A stretch of 64,000 bases of DNA. Source: Orientallactaga sibirica (Eukaryota; Chordata; Mammalia; Rodentia; Dipodidae). Location of the stretch: the NCBI GenBank assembly GCA_036365145.1, contig JAEOAD010000982.1, positions 6,350,001-6,414,000 on the forward strand, written 5' to 3'. Made by a program: the position numbers and the translations under genes. Positions 10,229-20,719 of this stretch are shown in pieces. Each line of letters opens with the position of its first letter. Position 1 is the stretch's first letter. The notes beneath the pieces were generated by a model. It searched no databases, had not been told where the DNA came from, and saw only the letters and a program-made list of their open reading frames with translations.

Positions 10229-10405
10229 TTGGTTTTGCAAGGTAGGGTCTCACTCTGGTCCAGGCTGACCTGGAATTAACTATGTAGTCTCAGGGTGGCC
10301 TCGAACTCTTGGCGATCCTCCTACCTCTGCCTCCCGAGTGCTGGGATTAAAGGCGTGCGCCACCACACCCGGCTTTAAATAAATCATTTTTTAAAAAAAG
10401 AAAGA
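9991..10405 (+). repeat. DIP SINE split in its tail by a B1
   Basis: Body at 9991-10187. The AAATAAATCATTTTTT tail is repeated after the nested B1 at about 10376-10392, the target duplication made by that insertion. Confidence 0.9.
10190..10373 (-). repeat. B1 nested in a DIP tail
   Basis: Starts with an expanded (TTTA)n at about 10190-10230 and ends 'GCCACCACACCCGGC'. Confidence 0.94.
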
Positions 10406-10437
10406 AAAGATGTCACAATAAAATGCCACATGTATAT

Positions 10438-10602
10438 GTTTGTTTGTTTGTTTGTTTGTTTTTTTTTGAGGTAGGGTCTCGTTCTAGCCCAGGCTAACCT
10501 GGAATTCACTATGTAGTCTCCGGCTGGCCTGGAACTCATGGTGATCCTCCTACCTCTGCCTCCCCAGGGCTGGGATTAAAGGAGTGTGCCACCACACCTG
10601 GC
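10438..10602 (-). repeat. B1 SINE
   Basis: (GTTT)n lead, 'TGAGGTAGGGTCTCGTTC', ending 'CCACCACACCTGGC'. Confidence 0.93.
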
Positions 10603-10618
10603 CACAAGTATATCTTGA

Positions 10619-10930
10619 TTGTCAACTTGTTTGGAATTAGAAAACTAAGAGACAAATCTCTGGGCAGGTCTGTGAGGGTATTTCCAGGAAGGATGAGACT
10701 CTCTTCTAGAATGGGCAGCACCTTCCATGATCAGCCCAGATATAAAGAGGTCCTAGGAAGAAGCACCGGCCGCCCACCCACCCTTCTCACTGCTGAGTGT
10801 GTCTATTCTATTGCTGCCGCTGCCGCCACCTCCTCAGACTCCAGGCATCTTTGGCCTAACATCATGGACTGAAGGTCAGCACCAGGAATGCCACTGCATT
10901 TAAAACACATGAGTTTATGGGGGCCATCTG
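10619..10930 (+). mobile_element. Old LTR-like or URR-like interspersed repeat
   Basis: 'TTGTCAACTTGTTTGGAATT', 'GGCAGGTCTGTGAGGGTATT', 'GGGCAGCACCTTCCATG' and 'CTCCAGGCATCTTTGGCC' follow, in order, a mammalian repeat I recall with this wording, but I cannot place the family (ERVL-type LTR or URR-type). A 90-base frame here has CTGCCG-type triplets but no gene resemblance. Confidence 0.45.
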
Positions 10931-11076
10931 ATTCAAGCCACTACACACCATGTATTTTCAATCAAGTAAGGAACATGAAAGGAATGCACGCACATCTCCC
11001 CAGCTGGCCCTCTGAAGTAGAGGATGTACACAAGTCAGGACAATTGTGTTTTCAAGGGTCTCTGTCCATCAGCTGA

Positions 11077-11232
11077 TGCTGGAAATGATAGCACATGTCT
11101 TTAATCCCAGCACTGGGGGCGGGGAGGGGGCGACTGAGGTAGGAGGATAACCATGAGTTCGAGGTCAGCCTGAACTAGAGAGTCAGTTCCAGGCCAGCCT
11201 GAGATAGAATGAGACCCTATCTGGTGGGTGGG
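11077..11232 (+). repeat. B1 SINE with G-rich insertion
   Basis: 'GCTGGAAATGATAGCACATG', 'TTTAATCCCAGCACTGGGGG', then an unusual run of G before 'TGAGGTAGGAGGATAACC'. Confidence 0.82.
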
Positions 11233-11800
11233 GGAGGATGCTGCCAAGGATTAAAGAGGTATAGCAGCCACTCATATGTGACAGGTGATGCTGCAATCAC
11301 ATGAATCAATGGAAGATACAGAGATACCTGAAGGCTCCAGCCTTCTCCATAGACCCCCTGCTCCACATCTTCCAGTAGGACAACAACCATTAGCAATCCC
11401 AAGCCCACCAGGAGATGACGTCTGGAACCCATGGAGGGCAGTGACCGGGAGAATATACCTTTCCAAGGCAGGATAGGTGGGCTTCTCAAATGTATTGGTT
11501 GGGGACAAACCTGCCCATGACTTTCCCATTGGTCTGTGACCCCCCCCCTTCTAGTCACATCAGTTCGTAGTGCTTTTCAGAGCTCCCTGATGCAGGACAC
11601 TCACAGAACCTCTGCTCTCTGGCTGAACCCAGTCAGAAAGAGGATCCTATCCTGAGTGCCCAGCTCCATGCAGCCAAAGAAAATGCAACTTCAGAACAGA
11701 TGCAGAGAATGCCATGGCCACAAGGGCAGAAACACCAGCAATTTTCTCCTCTGTTACAAAAAACCATTAATAGTAACAAACAAACATTTTTGAGATTTTT
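11233..11800. other. No recognised feature
   Basis: Overlapping frames of 113 and 85 codons (minus) and 63 codons (plus) at 11217-11558 carry no recognisable domain. The 113-codon frame runs into the B1 tail. Confidence 0.4.
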
Positions 11801-11802
11801 AA

Positions 11803-11985
11803 TTTTTTTTTATTTGAGAGAGAGAGAGAGAAGGAGAGAGAAAGAGGCAGATAGAGAATGGGCACATTAGGACCTCCAGCCACTACAAACGAACTCCAGA
11901 TACATGTGGCCCCTTGTGCATCTGGCTTACGTAGGTCCTGGGGAGTTGAACCTGAGTCCTTTGGCTTTGCCATCTCTCCAGTCCC
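11803..11985 (-). repeat. DIP SINE, 5'-shortened
   Basis: (GA)n then 'ATTAGGACCTCCAGCC'. The region between 'GGCTTTGC' and 'CATCTCTCCAG' is deleted. 'CATTTTTGAGATTTT' and 'CATTTTTGAGTTTT' flank it. Confidence 0.88.
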
Positions 11986-11999
11986 ATTTTTGAGTTTTA

Positions 12000-12196
12000 A
12001 AAAATATTTTATTTATTTGAGAGTGAGAAAGAGACAGACAGACAAGAGAATGGGCGAACCAGGGCCTCTAGCCATTGCAAACAAACTCCAGATGCATGTG
12101 CCATCTTGTGCATCTGGCTTTATGTGGGTACAGTGGAATTGAACTTGGGTCCTTGCAGGCAAGTCCCTTAACTGCTGAGCCATCTCTCCAGCCCCC
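12000..12196 (-). repeat. DIP SINE
   Basis: Second reverse DIP next to the previous one, ending 'TGAGCCATCTCTCCAGCCCC'. Confidence 0.92.
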
Positions 12197-12267
12197 AAAC
12201 ACATTTGTACATATACATCCTGATGTATAATCACAATGGGGAAGCATCAGATAACTCTGGGTGGGGG

Positions 12268-12562
12268 GGGGGTATGTGTACTTTCCATCACTATGACCAA
12301 ATACCTGGAATAATCAACTTAAAAGAGGAAATGTTTGTTGTGGTTTATGGTCACTTGACCAGGATGCCTCTGGAGGAAGAAACCTGTTCACCTCAAGGTA
12401 GTCAGGAGGTGAAAGAGAACGAAGACCCCAGGGTCCCCAATATGGCTGAACTTCCTCTCACTAGGCCCCACCTAGAGAATCCATACCTCACAAAGCACTA
12501 CATAGTGGTGACCAAGTAAGATATGGACATTTGGGGGACCTTTAAGATTGAAACCATAGCAC
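12268..12562 (-). mobile_element. MaLR-type LTR (MST-like), diverged
   Basis: Read in reverse it gives a MaLR opening like 'GCTATGGTTTCAATCTTAAA', then 'GTGGGGCCTAGTGAG'. On the plus strand 'CACTATGACCAAATACCTGG' and 'AACTTAAAAGAGGAAA' match the other end. Solo LTR remnant with no internal region. Confidence 0.7.
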
Positions 12563-12693
12563 TGTTCTGGAGAAAATATGTTCTCCAAAAGACTCAGAAG
12601 GTTTCTGCCAGCACTGCCTATAATAATTAAATGGGTATTTTACCCAAATATCCATTGAGTAAAATTTGGATAGCCAAATAATAGACTTTAAAC

Positions 12694-12930
12694 CAAGCTT
12701 CTTAACCTCAGAATTCCTGGTATTGGTGGCCAGGCCTTTCTTGGTTGGGGGCAGGGAGGCTGTCCTGTACTTTGCAGGTGGTTTAGCAGCATCTCTAACC
12801 TCATCCCACTAGATGCTAGTATCCTCACTCCCCTCGTGCCCTGCCCCTGAGTTGTGCCAACAACAAATGTCTCCAGACATTGCCATATGCCCCCTGGGGG
12901 ACCCAATTACCTCTAGTGGAGAACCACTAT
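12694..12930 (+). mobile_element. MER20-like hAT DNA-transposon fossil
   Basis: Landmarks in order are 'GGCTGTCCTGTACTTTGCAGG', 'TTTAGCAGCATCTCTAACC', 'CACTAGATGCTAGTA', 'AATGTCTCCAGACATTGCC' and the terminal 'GGAGAACCACTA'. This is the MER20 order as I know it: a short non-autonomous element shared by placental mammals, far older than the surrounding SINEs. Strand follows the usual presentation. Confidence 0.8.
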
Positions 12931-12934
12931 ACTA

Positions 12935-13404
12935 GAAGGACAACCTATTAGACATCTCCAGAACAGCTCATATACAACAGAAAACCAAAACCAAAGTCAC
13001 TTCCCAAGTCACATTTTAACCTCCTGCCCCACGGGCACTGCCTACTCACCATGGCAGGAAGCAGGCAGCTACCTGAACGACACAGATCGACTTCCTTCTG
13101 GTCTGTGACAGAATGCAAGATACCAGTTTTGGCCAGGCCAGGTGGGGCCATTACATTTTACATCATCCTACCATTTCCATACAGAACAGGCCTTGGTGTT
13201 CTGGACACCATCTATCCTGCCCAAACATCACATACCACAACTACGAACACTGTGTCCTGCCTCCCCACAGAAAAGTGACCTACAGAGCCTGATACTGGCC
13301 CTCCTATGGACTTACTATCCATCCGGATCATTGATATGCACACATTCTGCTTGGCTCACCCATATTCAGCACAAAGGATCCCAGTTCTTCTCATGTACTA
13401 AAAG
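12935..13404. other. No recognised feature
   Basis: Short overlapping frames (67-97 codons), no motif. Probably single-copy sequence. Confidence 0.4.
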
Positions 13405-13780
13405 ACTTGGTTCCAGGGCTGGAGGGAAGGCTTAGAGATTAAGGTGTGTGGTAATTTGAATATATGGCCTCCAATATATTCAGTGTTTTATTAGTTCTGC
13501 TGCTCAGGCTCAAAGAGTTTGATCAAGGTTAAATTTGTAATAGACTGATGTGCTTGGCTAAAGGTATTTGTCTGAGAGATTTAAGATTTTCAGTTGGAAA
13601 ACCTCAAGCAAGTTAAAATTAGAGGCACTGAGACTGGTTTTAGGTTACTGGAGCTGCTATTGTCAACACATTAGCAATCTTAAGGAAGGTGGCCCAACTG
13701 CTTTACATTAAAACAACGGAGAAGATGCCTGAGGAAAGACTGTTAGAAATGCAAACTCTTTTGGAAAGAGTTGACTGGAG

Positions 13781-14004
13781 GTCTGGAGAGATGGCTTAGT
13801 GGTTAAGGCACATGCCTGTGAAGCCTAAGGACCCTGGTTCGATTCTCCAGGTCCCACGTAAGCCAGATGCACGTAGTGGAGCATGCGTCTAGAGTTTGTT
13901 TGCAGTGGCTGGAGGCCCTGGTGCACCTATTCTCTCTCACTCTGTCTCTCTCTCTCTCTCCGTCTCTAATAAATAAATTCTTTAAAAATTAAAATATTTT
14001 AAAA
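13781..14004 (+). repeat. DIP SINE nested in the MaLR-like element
   Basis: Flanked by AAAGAGTTGACTGGAG on both sides (13765-13780 and about 14006-14021). It is therefore younger than the LTR element, which is younger than the outer DIP. Confidence 0.95.
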
Positions 14005-14646
14005 AAAAGAGTTGACTGGAGAAGGAACCTGCTTTTCAAGGTTATGATTTATTTCATCCCTGAATTAAGATATGGCTGTGTCCTGCATGCACACCTGATA
14101 TTAATTTTGGAAGCATAAAAAATGCATGGAATGGTCATGAATTGCACAAGGTTCCAGGAGCTGCTGCTGAAATGCAGAATGAAGCAGGGAGTGATGCCCT
14201 GACAGGCTGAAGTGCCTTTGGAAGGTGGACCGTGGTTTACATGGAGACCTGAAGAAGTTTTGGATATACCAGGACTATGGAAGGGCTACCATGCACTGCA
14301 CTGTTGACCTGGGGTGGAAGTGTTCCCTGGATACTCTGCCCAGCTGGAGGGGGGAAACTGGAAAACCTGGAGACTGTCAGTCTCTGGTTATATTGAACTT
14401 GAACTGCAGAAGTTTGATGACTGCTGATGGTGGTTGAGTTTGCATTGTTCTAGTCTCTCCTTGCTATGCCTTATACCAGTTAAAAATGTTTACTCTGTGC
14501 CTTTACATGTTGAAAGTATTTAACTTGTTTGATTTTACAGGACTCACTATCTTAAGTTGGTCAAGACTGTGAGAACCTTTGAAATTGGACTGAATACAAT
14601 TTACAATGTGTGAAAGTTATAAATCTATTGGGGGCCAGGGGCGGAA

Positions 14647-15013
14647 TGTGGTAGTTTGAATATATGGCCCCCAATATATTCAGTGTTTTATTAGTTTGTT
14701 GTTTACATCTACATCCACCTGGCTAGAGGCAATGTCACTGGGTAGATCTTAAGGTGTGGTGGTGGGTTTGAGATTTCAATCTAAAGATATGTAAAGTGTG
14801 CCTAGCTCGAGTTCCTGAGGTGTGTTGTGCTGTGCTGTGTGGCTTTTGGCTTGTGATTTTTTTCTGTCTGTGTTTGGCCCTGTGAAGACAAGCCAGCTTC
14901 TTCTGCCATTATGGAACTTCCCCTGGATCTGTAAGCTTCAATAAATATCCTTTCCTCCATAACCATGCCTGGTCTGGAAGTTCATCTCAGCAAACCTAAA
15001 GGAGTCTGCTACA
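14647..15013 (+). mobile_element. 3' LTR of the MaLR-like element
   Basis: 367 bases, TG...CA ends. Contains 'CTTCAATAAATATCC' (AATAAA) about 70 bases from the end. Aligns in reverse with the 386-bp LTRs near 38 and 39.6 kb but is clearly diverged from them. Confidence 0.88.
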
Positions 15014-15199
15014 AGGTGCTTGCCTGCAAAACCAAAGAACCCAGATTCAATTCCCCAGGACCCATGTAAGCCAAATGCACAAGGTGGCACATGTGTCTGG
15101 AGTTCATTTGCAGTGGCTGGAGTCCCTGGAGCACCCATTCTCTGTTTCTCTGTGTCTGTCTCTCTCTTAAATAAATAAAAATAAAAATACTTGGTCCCA

Positions 15200-15548
15200 C
15201 CTGGTGGCGCAATTGAGAGAGGACTAGATAGTGAAGGCTCAGACCTAACAACTAATTAATCCATTGGTATTCATAATTTGATGACATTACTGAAAGGTGG
15301 AGCTTAGTTGGAGGAGGGGTATCTTATCTACAGTCCTTTGCCCCTCTCTGCTTCCTGATCACCACGAGGTAAGCAACTCTGCTCCACTACACTCTTCCAC
15401 CATGATGTTCTGCCTCACTACATGCTCAGAAACATAGGAGCCCACTGACCACATAGTGTAGCCTCTGAAACTGTGAGCCAAAATAGATCTTTCCTCCATT
15501 AAGTTGTCTTTAATCTTTGTCACACCAATGAAAAGTCAGCACAGTTAA
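15200..15548 (+). mobile_element. ORR1-like MaLR LTR remnant
   Basis: 'GGTGGAGCTTAGTTGGAGGAGG', 'CTCTGCTTCCTGATCACCA', 'CCATGATGTTCTGCCTCAC' and 'CTGTGAGCCAAAATAGATC' are ORR1-type landmarks. The 5' end is blurred and no pair is present. Confidence 0.72.
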
Positions 15549-15667
15549 CATCTAAGGATAAAAGCCAAGCTCCTTGCTTCTTTCCCCTCCTTATATAGAT
15601 GTCCCTCGGGGTGCAGTAAGTGACAGTTCTGGAAAAGGCTGAGCAAAGAGCAAAAGAACCAGTAAAA

Positions 15668-15825
15668 GCTGGGCATGGTGGCACATTCCTTTAATCCCAG
15701 CACTCAGGAGGCAGAGGTAGGAATACTGCCTTGAGTTCAAGGCCACCCTGAGACTACATAGTGAGTTCCAGGTCAGCCTGGGCTAGTGGGAGACCCCCCC
15801 GCAAAAAAAAAAACCAGTAAAGATG
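15668..15825 (+). repeat. B1 SINE
   Basis: 'GCTGGGCATGGTGGCACATTCC' to 'GAGACCCCCCCGCAAAAA'; the 3' end has a C-run in place of the usual 'CTACCTCG'. Confidence 0.92.
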
Positions 15826-15913
15826 AGCAAAGTTCCTATCCACAGCCTAGCAGCTAGCTTTCATCTCAGAACTATGGGAGGAAAAATGAAAAAAGCAGAA
15901 GAAAAAAAAAAAC

Positions 15914-16139
15914 GGGCTGGAAAGATGGTTCAGTGGTTATAAAGACACTTGCTTGTTAAGCCTGACAGTCCAGGTTTGATTTCCTCAGTACCCACATAAA
16001 GCCAGATGCAAAGTGGTGTGTATATCTGAAGTTTCTTTGTAGCAACAAGAGACCCTGCACACCCATACTTTTCCTTTGTTTCTTTCTTTCTGTCCCCGAC
16101 TCTCTCACAAAAAAAAAAAAAAAAAAAAAAAAACCCTTT
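15914..16139 (+). repeat. DIP SINE
   Basis: 'GGGCTGGAAAGATGGTTCAG' to a poly(A) of over 20 bases at about 16109-16133, without the AATAAA block. Confidence 0.88.
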
Positions 16140-16166
16140 TAAACCTATCATAGCACTTTCAAGTGG

Positions 16167-16373
16167 ATTTTTTAAAAATATTTTTTTTATTTATTTGCAA
16201 GGAGGGAGAGGGAGGGAGAGAACTGGCATGCCAGGGCCTCTAGCCACTGCAAATGAACATGATGCATGAGCTACTTTGTGCACCTGTCTTTATGTGAGTA
16301 CTGGGGAATCAACCCCAGGTTGTTAAGACTTTGCAAGCAAGCGCCTTTACCTCTGAGCCATATCTCCAGCCCT
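16167..16373 (-). repeat. DIP SINE
   Basis: 'TGGCATGCCAGGGCCTCTAGCC' to 'GAGCCATATCTCCAGCCC'. Confidence 0.92.
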
Positions 16374-16374
16374 C

Positions 16375-17225
16375 AAGGGAGTTTTATAAGTAAGTATACA
16401 GATCCCCCAAGCAGGCTTACTGCCAATATGGGAATACAGATCTGCATTGCTCCTAGGCCATTCTCACAGACCTTTGAGGAAAAGAGTAGCAGGGTCACTT
16501 AAGCGCCTGCTTAAACTGAGATGACCAGAATTACTTAAGTCTGCAGTTTTCAAAGCACAAAGGCAATCTGGAAGAAGAGATATGCAATCAAGAGACAGGA
16601 AGCAGAACTGCTGGAGGTTAGAACACAGAGTCCCAGCACAAGCCTGTTTATTTTTAATGGAAATTCCCATCTTACAGCTGCTTCAAAGGGACCAGTTGCT
16701 TTCAGACAGTCAAATGCTGTGGTTGTGCATGTGAGAGGGATGGAGGGAGAGAGGTCTGGGTGGTGGTGACATTCCTTTCCCAGGCTGTAAACTCAGACAC
16801 TTCCCTCCAAGCCTTCATCTTTCCTTTGAGTGCAATATAGTGCTTTCAATCATCACAAGGCCTATCTTTCCTTGGGAGAGCCTCTTTTCAGTGACATCAT
16901 TGTCAAAAACCAGCAACTAGGGGAAAAAGATAGCTGTGGGTTGGACATGCAAGTGTTTATGAGTCAGGAAAAGGGCTGACCAAGTGTGGAGCACAGAGTA
17001 CAAAACACAGACAGACCCCAGGTAGTGGGCCCCATGGGCAATGTCAGGTCCTTTCTCCCAAGGTATAGTCACCCCCCAGGGCCATAGATAAATAACTGTA
17101 CATGTGCCCAGCTAATAATCTGGATTGGTAGGGGGTGGGGGCAGTCAGCTCCTTCTGTCCTCCAATATTGACATTCCCTTTGCTTTTCAAAATAGGTGAA
17201 ATGAATCATGATGCCACCCCCCAAA
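16375..17225. other. No recognised feature
   Basis: SINE-free. Short frames only (up to 78 codons). A 68-codon minus frame at 16464-16670 shows no family signal. Confidence 0.4.
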
Positions 17226-17229
17226 AAAG

Positions 17230-17343
17230 GTCAATGGCCACACATGCCTGTCATTCCAACACTCAGCAGTTGATGCAGGAGGACCACAAGTTCAAGGCTG
17301 GCCAGGAGTACATGGTGAGCCCCTATCTGGAAAGAAAAAAATA
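17230..17343 (+). repeat. Old B1 SINE
   Basis: 'GGCCACACATGCCTGTCATTCC', 'GATGCAGGAGGACCACAAG' and 'GGTGAGCCCCTATCTGG'. Confidence 0.65.
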
Positions 17344-17345
17344 AG

Positions 17346-17420
17346 GACTGGGTTTATACCTCAATGGCAAAGGGTTTACCTGACATTCACAAGATTACTA
17401 GGTTCAATCCTAGCACTGGA
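17346..17420 (+). repeat. Degraded ID element
   Basis: 'ACTGGGTTTATACCTCAATGG' and 'CTAGGTTCAATCCTAGCACTGG', directly after the B1. Confidence 0.6.
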
Positions 17421-17504
17421 AAAAAAAAGTAAAAAGAAACTAAATCATGTCCAAGGGTCACATGCCAACAGCTGGCATCTTCTGGCTAATTCACATCTTA
17501 TTCT

Positions 17505-17545
17505 CGGGGCTGAAGAGATAAGTCAGTGGTTAAGGTGCTTGCCCA
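17505..17545 (+). repeat. DIP 5' fragment
   Basis: 'GGGGCTGAAGAGATAAGTCAG' and 'TGGTTAAGGTGCTTGCC'. Only the promoter-bearing head remains. Confidence 0.7.
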
Positions 17546-17624
17546 CACCCTACTCTCAAATATAAATGACCACTTCTATGATGCTGTACTTTGAGAAAAA
17601 CAAAACAATTATTGCCATCTTTTT

Positions 17625-17765
17625 ATTCCCCCCAAGATAGGGTTTCACTCTAGCCCAGGTTGACCTGGAATTGATTATGTAGTCTCAGGGTAGCCTGGAA
17701 CTCACTGCAATCCTACCTCTACCTCCCTGGTGCTGGGATTAAAGGTGTGTGCCACCACACCCAGC
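17625..17765 (-). repeat. B1 SINE
   Basis: 'AAGATAGGGTTTCACTCTAGCC' to 'GCCACCACACCCAGC'. Confidence 0.92.
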
Positions 17766-17954
17766 TTAACGATTGCCATCTTTATCAGCAACACCTGTGA
17801 CTGCTCACAAGAGCATCTCAAGATTGGTACCATTGACACTCCCCCTTACAAGAGGGGGTGGGTCATGAGACCCTCACCTGAGACTTCAGCTGCCCTGTGC
17901 CAGCTGTATGCAGTGATGCATGAGGTCTTGCGGTCTCAGAGGGGAGACACAGTG

Positions 17955-18640
17955 AGGTGGGGATAGAGTTAGGGTGACTGGACCCCTTAAGGTGAAAAGT
18001 GCAGGCTGAGTTCTTATCTTTTGCCTAGTTCCCTAGAGACACAATCAATCAGGACCCCTTCTGGGAGGCAGGTCTTTCATAGGATTTAAACACGTGGTTG
18101 GTCAAGTTCAGCCAGAGCTAATCTCTACCTGAGACAGCCCTAGCCCTAACCAACCAGCTGGCCCTCTGGTTCACCTGGGCCAAAAGACAGCCGACCACCC
18201 TAAGGTTATAAATACTTTTGCAAGGGGAGGGCAGGCGCTGGCTCTCTGATCACTTGGGAACTTCCAGCTGTGGGTTTTTCCCTTGGCTGGGCCTGGGTTG
18301 GCTTGGCCCCCTAGCCCTCACTCTCCGCATGGGTTCTTTATCCCCTGCAGCTCCCCACATGGCAGGAACTCCTTGAACTTTCTTTTCTCTATTCTTTCCA
18401 CGCTTCCCCCCCCACCAGATCCGTATCTGGTCACATGGACTCCTGGGCCCCACGTGGTGTACTTCTCTTCTCCCCACTTTATCTCCCCTTACCTCCCAGC
18501 CTTCCCCGTTCTGCACTCCTTTGTAAAATCTGAATAAAATGTGGTATTTAAAAAATCATTCTCTTGAATCTGGAATTGCCAATTCTTTGGTTTGCAGATA
18601 TGAAGTCAGGGCTTGGGGTTCCAAGAAGCACCCGGTTACA
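17955..18640 (+). mobile_element. LTR fragment, family X copy 1
   Basis: Shares 'GTTAGGGTGACTGG' with the reverse of about 21,390. Promoter-like 'GGTTATAAATACTTTTGC' at about 18205, poly(A) signal 'CTGAATAAAATG' at about 18530, and 'CCAATTCTTTGGTTTGCAG' with 'CAGGGCTTGGGGTTCC' near the end, matching copy 3 at about 22,150. An ERV class II affiliation is possible but not established. It has no open retroviral frame. Confidence 0.55.
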
Positions 18641-18815
18641 AGAGCACATAGAAGGTAGCAGGTCAAGGGCCTGGGGCCTGCATCTCTGCAGCCTTGGGGA
18701 GGTCTTTGCATGCATGCTGGATGAGACTTTTAAGTGCCACGACTGTCTTCACACTCCTGTAAGTAACCCCTCGCCCATGTTCTGTAAGCAAGCCTCATAA
18801 ACTCATTGATTGGCC
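18641..18815 (+). repeat. Probable rodent repeat fragment
   Basis: 'CTCCTGTAAGTAACCCCTCG' and 'CATGTTCTGTAAGCAAGCC' at 18756-18798 closely resemble part of the L1 3' UTR at about 31990-32030. The rest is unassigned. Confidence 0.45.
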
Positions 18816-19556
18816 AGGCTGAACTTTAGTGGAGTCATCCCTCACTCTATTGTGGGTGCCCTGCGTGTAAGGAGCAAGAGTTTATTGGCATCTCTCCAGA
18901 AACGCTCACACACTACTGCTTTTGTGTCAGCACCTGTGCAGGAAACCTGCACCCCAGGGTGCTCAAGGCCCTTCTCTATAAAATGGTATAGAATTAGCAT
19001 ACAAAGTGCACCCCATTTTTCCTTGGCATTTTCTCTCTCCTGTACTTGCCATACCACCATCATACCCCTCCAAAGTTCCTGGGGGCTTGATTCAAGTCCC
19101 AGGTTCCTGAGATCTTTAATTGCAGCTCTTGGAAGTTGGCCCTCTCCTCTCATCACTAACATCAAATACTCCATGGTGGTGGCCATCCCTGCCCCCCACT
19201 CCAGTGTCTGCAGAGAGGCTACAGCCTGAAGGCTTCAGAGCAGAGTCTTTGTTTTTGCAATCAAAGAATAGGGGATGTCTGGGGCCACCCCTTCCCTTTG
19301 CTCTGGCCTTGAACAAAGACAGGATGCCTGTGGACCCAGCAGCTAGTGTGCAATGGAGGAGAAAGACTTGAAGGGCCATAGGCTCAGGTGTGGCAGAGCA
19401 CAGGCCAGGATGCAACCATGGGGTAAGGCAGAAGCAGGGATTCCAACAAACCCTCTGGTCCAGGATTCCTAGTATCTGCCCGAGGGGCTGGGATTAAAAG
19501 CAGAACAGCTCTTCCCCCCAAAGACTGATGTTTTGAATAGTTCCAAACTTTTTTCT
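18816..19556. other. No recognised gene
   Basis: Frames of 139 codons (plus, 18810-19229) and 114 and 99 codons (minus) overlap each other. None shows a conserved motif, and coding on both strands at once is implausible. Unassigned sequence. Confidence 0.4.
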
Positions 19557-19557
19557 T

Positions 19558-19672
19558 TTCAGGGGGAGACCCCCACCCCCAGTCTCATTCTTAAGGCCCA
19601 GGCTGGCCTTAAACTCAAGATCCTCCTGCCTTGGCCTCCCAAGTGGATTTTGGGCATGTGCCATACCCAGCT
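19558..19672 (-). repeat. Old B1 SINE
   Basis: 'AAGGCCCAGGCTGGCCTTAAAC' to 'GGGCATGTGCCATACCCAGC'. Confidence 0.72.
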
Positions 19673-19719
19673 TGGTTCATTAATTCTTTGGAAAGCCAAA
19701 TGTTTTAATGTTTACAAGT

Positions 19720-19885
19720 TTTCTTTCTTTATTGGAGGAGGGGTGCACCAGGCCAGGACCTCTAGCCACTGCAAAACTCCAGATACATGTGCCACCTTGT
19801 GCTTATGTAAGTTCTGGGGACTCGAACCTGTGTCCTTACGCTTTGCAGGCAAGTGTTTTAATGGCTAAGCAATCTCTCCAGCCCA
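19720..19885 (-). repeat. DIP SINE, shortened
   Basis: 'TGCACCAGGCCAGGACCTCTAG' to 'GCTAAGCAATCTCTCCAGCCC'. Confidence 0.88.
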
Positions 19886-19978
19886 GTGTTGATAATTTTT
19901 CAATTCTAAAACACCAATGAGAATAGTTCTACATGCTAAAACTTGATTTACTTTTGTAATTAGAACTTCTAAGGGATA

Positions 19979-20132
19979 GTTAGGCATGGTAACACACGCC
20001 TTTAATCAGGAGGCAGAGGTAGGTGGATCGCAGTGAGTTCAAGTCCATCCAGGGACTACATAGTGAATTCCAGGTGAGCTAGAGTGAGACCCTACCTCAA
20101 CACCACCACCCCCTCCCCCGCGGCCAAAAAAA
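19979..20132 (+). repeat. B1 SINE
   Basis: 'GTTAGGCATGGTAACACACGCC' to 'GACCCTACCTCAACACC'. A small deletion removes 'CCCAGCACT'. Confidence 0.9.
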
Positions 20133-20323
20133 AGGAACTACTAAGGGATTTTTAAAAGCAGAGAAAAACAGTATCTTGCAGCCGGCTGTGTTTATGTTCT
20201 TTAAGACATATGGGACTGACAGTGTAGTGTAGCCTAGTGGTACACTATGTGCTTAGTATACTTAGTATACTTAAGGCCATGGGGGTTTCCCCACCATAAC
20301 TTCCCTCTCCTACTGCAAACAAA

Positions 20324-20460
20324 AGGCCTTTAATCCCAGCACTCAGGAAATTGAGGTATGAGAATCAACTTGAGTTTGAGGCCAGCCTGGGACTACAGAC
20401 TTCCAGGTTAGCCTGGGCTAGCTAGAGTGAAATACTATCTCAGGACAAAACAAAAAAATA
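20324..20460 (+). repeat. B1 SINE, 5'-truncated
   Basis: Begins at 'GGCCTTTAATCCCAGCACTC' and ends 'GAAATACTATCTCAGGAC'. Confidence 0.82.
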
Positions 20461-20479
20461 GAGGCAAAAAAAAAAGTGT

Positions 20480-20715
20480 GGGGCTGGAGAGATGGCTTAG
20501 TGGTTAAGGCGTTTGCCTGCAAAGCCAAAGGACCCCGGTTTGATTCTCCAGGACCCACATAAGCCAGATGCACAAGGGGGTGCATGCATCTGGAGTTCGT
20601 TTGCAGTGGCTGGAGGCCCTGTTGCACCCATTCTCTCCCTGCTCCCCACCCCACCCCCGCCTCTTTCTGTCTCTCAAATAAATAAATAAATAAATAAAAA
20701 TATTATTTAAAAAAA
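20480..20715 (+). repeat. DIP SINE
   Basis: Close to consensus, with A box 'TGGCTTAGTGG' and B box 'GGTTTGATTCTCC', then (AAAT)5 and a T/A tail. Confidence 0.95.
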
Positions 20716-20719
20716 GTGG

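Larger units (their letters stand above)
13447..15013 (+). mobile_element. MaLR-like LTR element, 5' LTR and leader deleted
   Basis: Begins TGTGGTAATTTG and ends CTGCTACA, flanked by perfect 5-bp AGGTG duplications (13442-13446 and 15014-15018). Only ~50 bases of the 5' LTR remain before the sequence jumps at about 13497 into internal sequence ('GAGTTTGATCAAGG'), so the rest of the LTR, the primer site and the leader are lost. The non-coding interior matches the copies at 24 and 39 kb. The purine tract 'GGGGGCCAGGGGCGGAA' precedes the 3' LTR. No gag or pol is seen. A 70-codon frame at 14225-14437 looks incidental. Confidence 0.88.
13405..15199 (+). repeat. DIP SINE interrupted by a MaLR-like element
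   Basis: Left part 13416-13446 ('GGGCTGGAGGGAAGGC'), right part 15014-15188 from 'AGGTGCTTGCCTGCAAAACC'. The whole is bounded by the SINE's own target duplication, 'ACTTGGTTCCA' at 13405 and 'ACTTGGTCCCA' at 15189. Removing the insert restores a contiguous DIP. Confidence 0.92.

Noticed and set aside
10740..10870. CTGCCG-rich stretch as a candidate 5' exon or CpG island
   Set aside because: Too short, CpG-poor overall, and it fits inside an old interspersed repeat.
18810..19415. 139-codon plus frame with 114- and 99-codon minus frames
   Set aside because: Mutually overlapping on both strands without any recognisable domain; consistent with chance in GC-moderate DNA.
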